Shown: positions 63,643-64,000 of the stretch, piece by piece
Layout: each line of letters opens with the position of its first letter
Numbering within the stretch: the first letter of the stretch is position 1
Assembly (NCBI RefSeq): GCF_005405085.1
Contig: NZ_BJDJ01000002.1
Span: forward strand, 1 to 64,000
Direction of reading: 5' to 3'
From: Lactiplantibacillus daowaiensis
Lineage (GTDB): Bacteria; Bacillota; Bacilli; Lactobacillales; Lactobacillaceae
DNA length: 64,000 nucleotides
Notes under the pieces: model-generated
What the model was told of the DNA's origin: nothing
Database searches by the model: none
What the model saw: the letters and a program-made list of their open reading frames with translations, nothing else
Position numbers and translations under genes: made by a program

Positions 63643-64000
63643 TTAGTCGTAATACGTGTCAAATCGCGCTTCAATCGCTCGGGCATGACCTTCTAGCCCT
63701 TCGACCCGCGCTAAAGTCGTAATCGCTTGGGCTTCTTTCGCTAACGCGGGCTTCGTATATTGAATAAATGAGGTCCGTTTGACGAAGTCATACACCCCTA
63801 GTGGTGAACTAAAGCGGGCGGTCCCACTAGTTGGCAAGATATGATTAGGCCCCGCCACATAATCGCCAAGTGGCTCTGACGCATACCGGCCTAGGAAAAC
63901 CGAGCCAGCATTTTTAATCAAGTTTAAGTATTGGGTAGGATTTTGTAACTGAATCTCTAAGTGTTCAGGCGCCACGGTATTCATGAGGTCAAACATATCG
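63643..64000 (-). CDS. hisD: Histidinol dehydrogenase, C-terminal part
   Basis: The final approximately 119 residues of HisD; the gene continues beyond the window edge. The fragment contains [11 protein letters not shown], a core HisD motif with the catalytic/metal region, then [23 protein letters not shown]. It is upstream of hisB with 13 bp between, in the same operon. Confidence 0.9.
   Translation of the reverse strand, partial: DMFDLMNTVAPEHLEIQLQNPTQYLNLIKNAGSVFLGRYASEPLGDYVAGPNHILPTSGTARFSSPLGVYDFVKRTSFIQYTKPALAKEAQAITTLARVEGLEGHARAIEARFDTYYD

Overview
The window looks like chromosome of a Lactiplantibacillus-type lactic acid bacterium (L. plantarum group). The evidence is a tmRNA whose tag reads AKNNNNSYALAA, a surface protein anchored by an LPQTxE-type sortase motif, many lactobacillus-type secreted proteins, moderate GC content, T-box leaders, and a complete-looking his operon. 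I see no prophage, IS element, CRISPR array, tRNA or rRNA gene. The only stable RNA gene is ssrA.

Layout. 0-9 kb: GRP sugar transporter, rRNA methyltransferase, a two-component system, an ACT/PFL (DUF711) pair, an EamA transporter, tmRNA, and an ECF S-component. 9-16 kb: a secreted protein, a second EamA transporter behind a leader-peptide attenuator, an arylsulfotransferase-like lipoprotein, a MATE exporter and a secreted protein. 16-20 kb: an exopolysaccharide operon made of a degenerate GGDEF membrane protein, a 52-residue membrane protein, a BcsA/PgaC-like GT2 and a GH8 glycanase. 20-28 kb: a MucBP/LPQTD adhesin, a NiaP-like MFS transporter with twin operators, two very small genes, and an NlpC/P60 plus lipase-like lipoprotein pair. 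28-33 kb: Lrp regulator, NDH-2, ABC-F protein, GNAT, VOC and small membrane proteins.

33.4-42.5 kb is the most unusual region. It holds a short CoaA/uridine-kinase-like P-loop kinase, a LysR regulator, a family I CoA-transferase, a FabV-type trans-2-enoyl-CoA reductase, an aquaglyceroporin, a crotonase and a MaoC hydratase. Repeated operators link the genes: TGTGA/TCACA palindromes, a perfect cre, paired LysR-type boxes and an 18-bp direct repeat. I propose an acyl-CoA electron-sink cycle (hydroxy acid or enoate plus NADH giving the saturated acid), which has no thiolase or hydroxyacyl-CoA dehydrogenase nearby.

42.6-64 kb: small membrane/secreted proteins, a PTS EIICBA, an orphan T-box leader, DegV, a Met T-box operon (metA-cysD-hom), a Trp-type ABC importer behind an elaborate leader with two mini-ORFs and a terminator, an NADH oxidase, TerC with an HIBADH-like dehydrogenase, and the his operon (D-B-H-A-F-I-E-C, with hisD cut by the window edge).

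Start codons were re-chosen by eye from Shine-Dalgarno spacing. Terminators and promoters were also found by eye. No database search or folding program was run.
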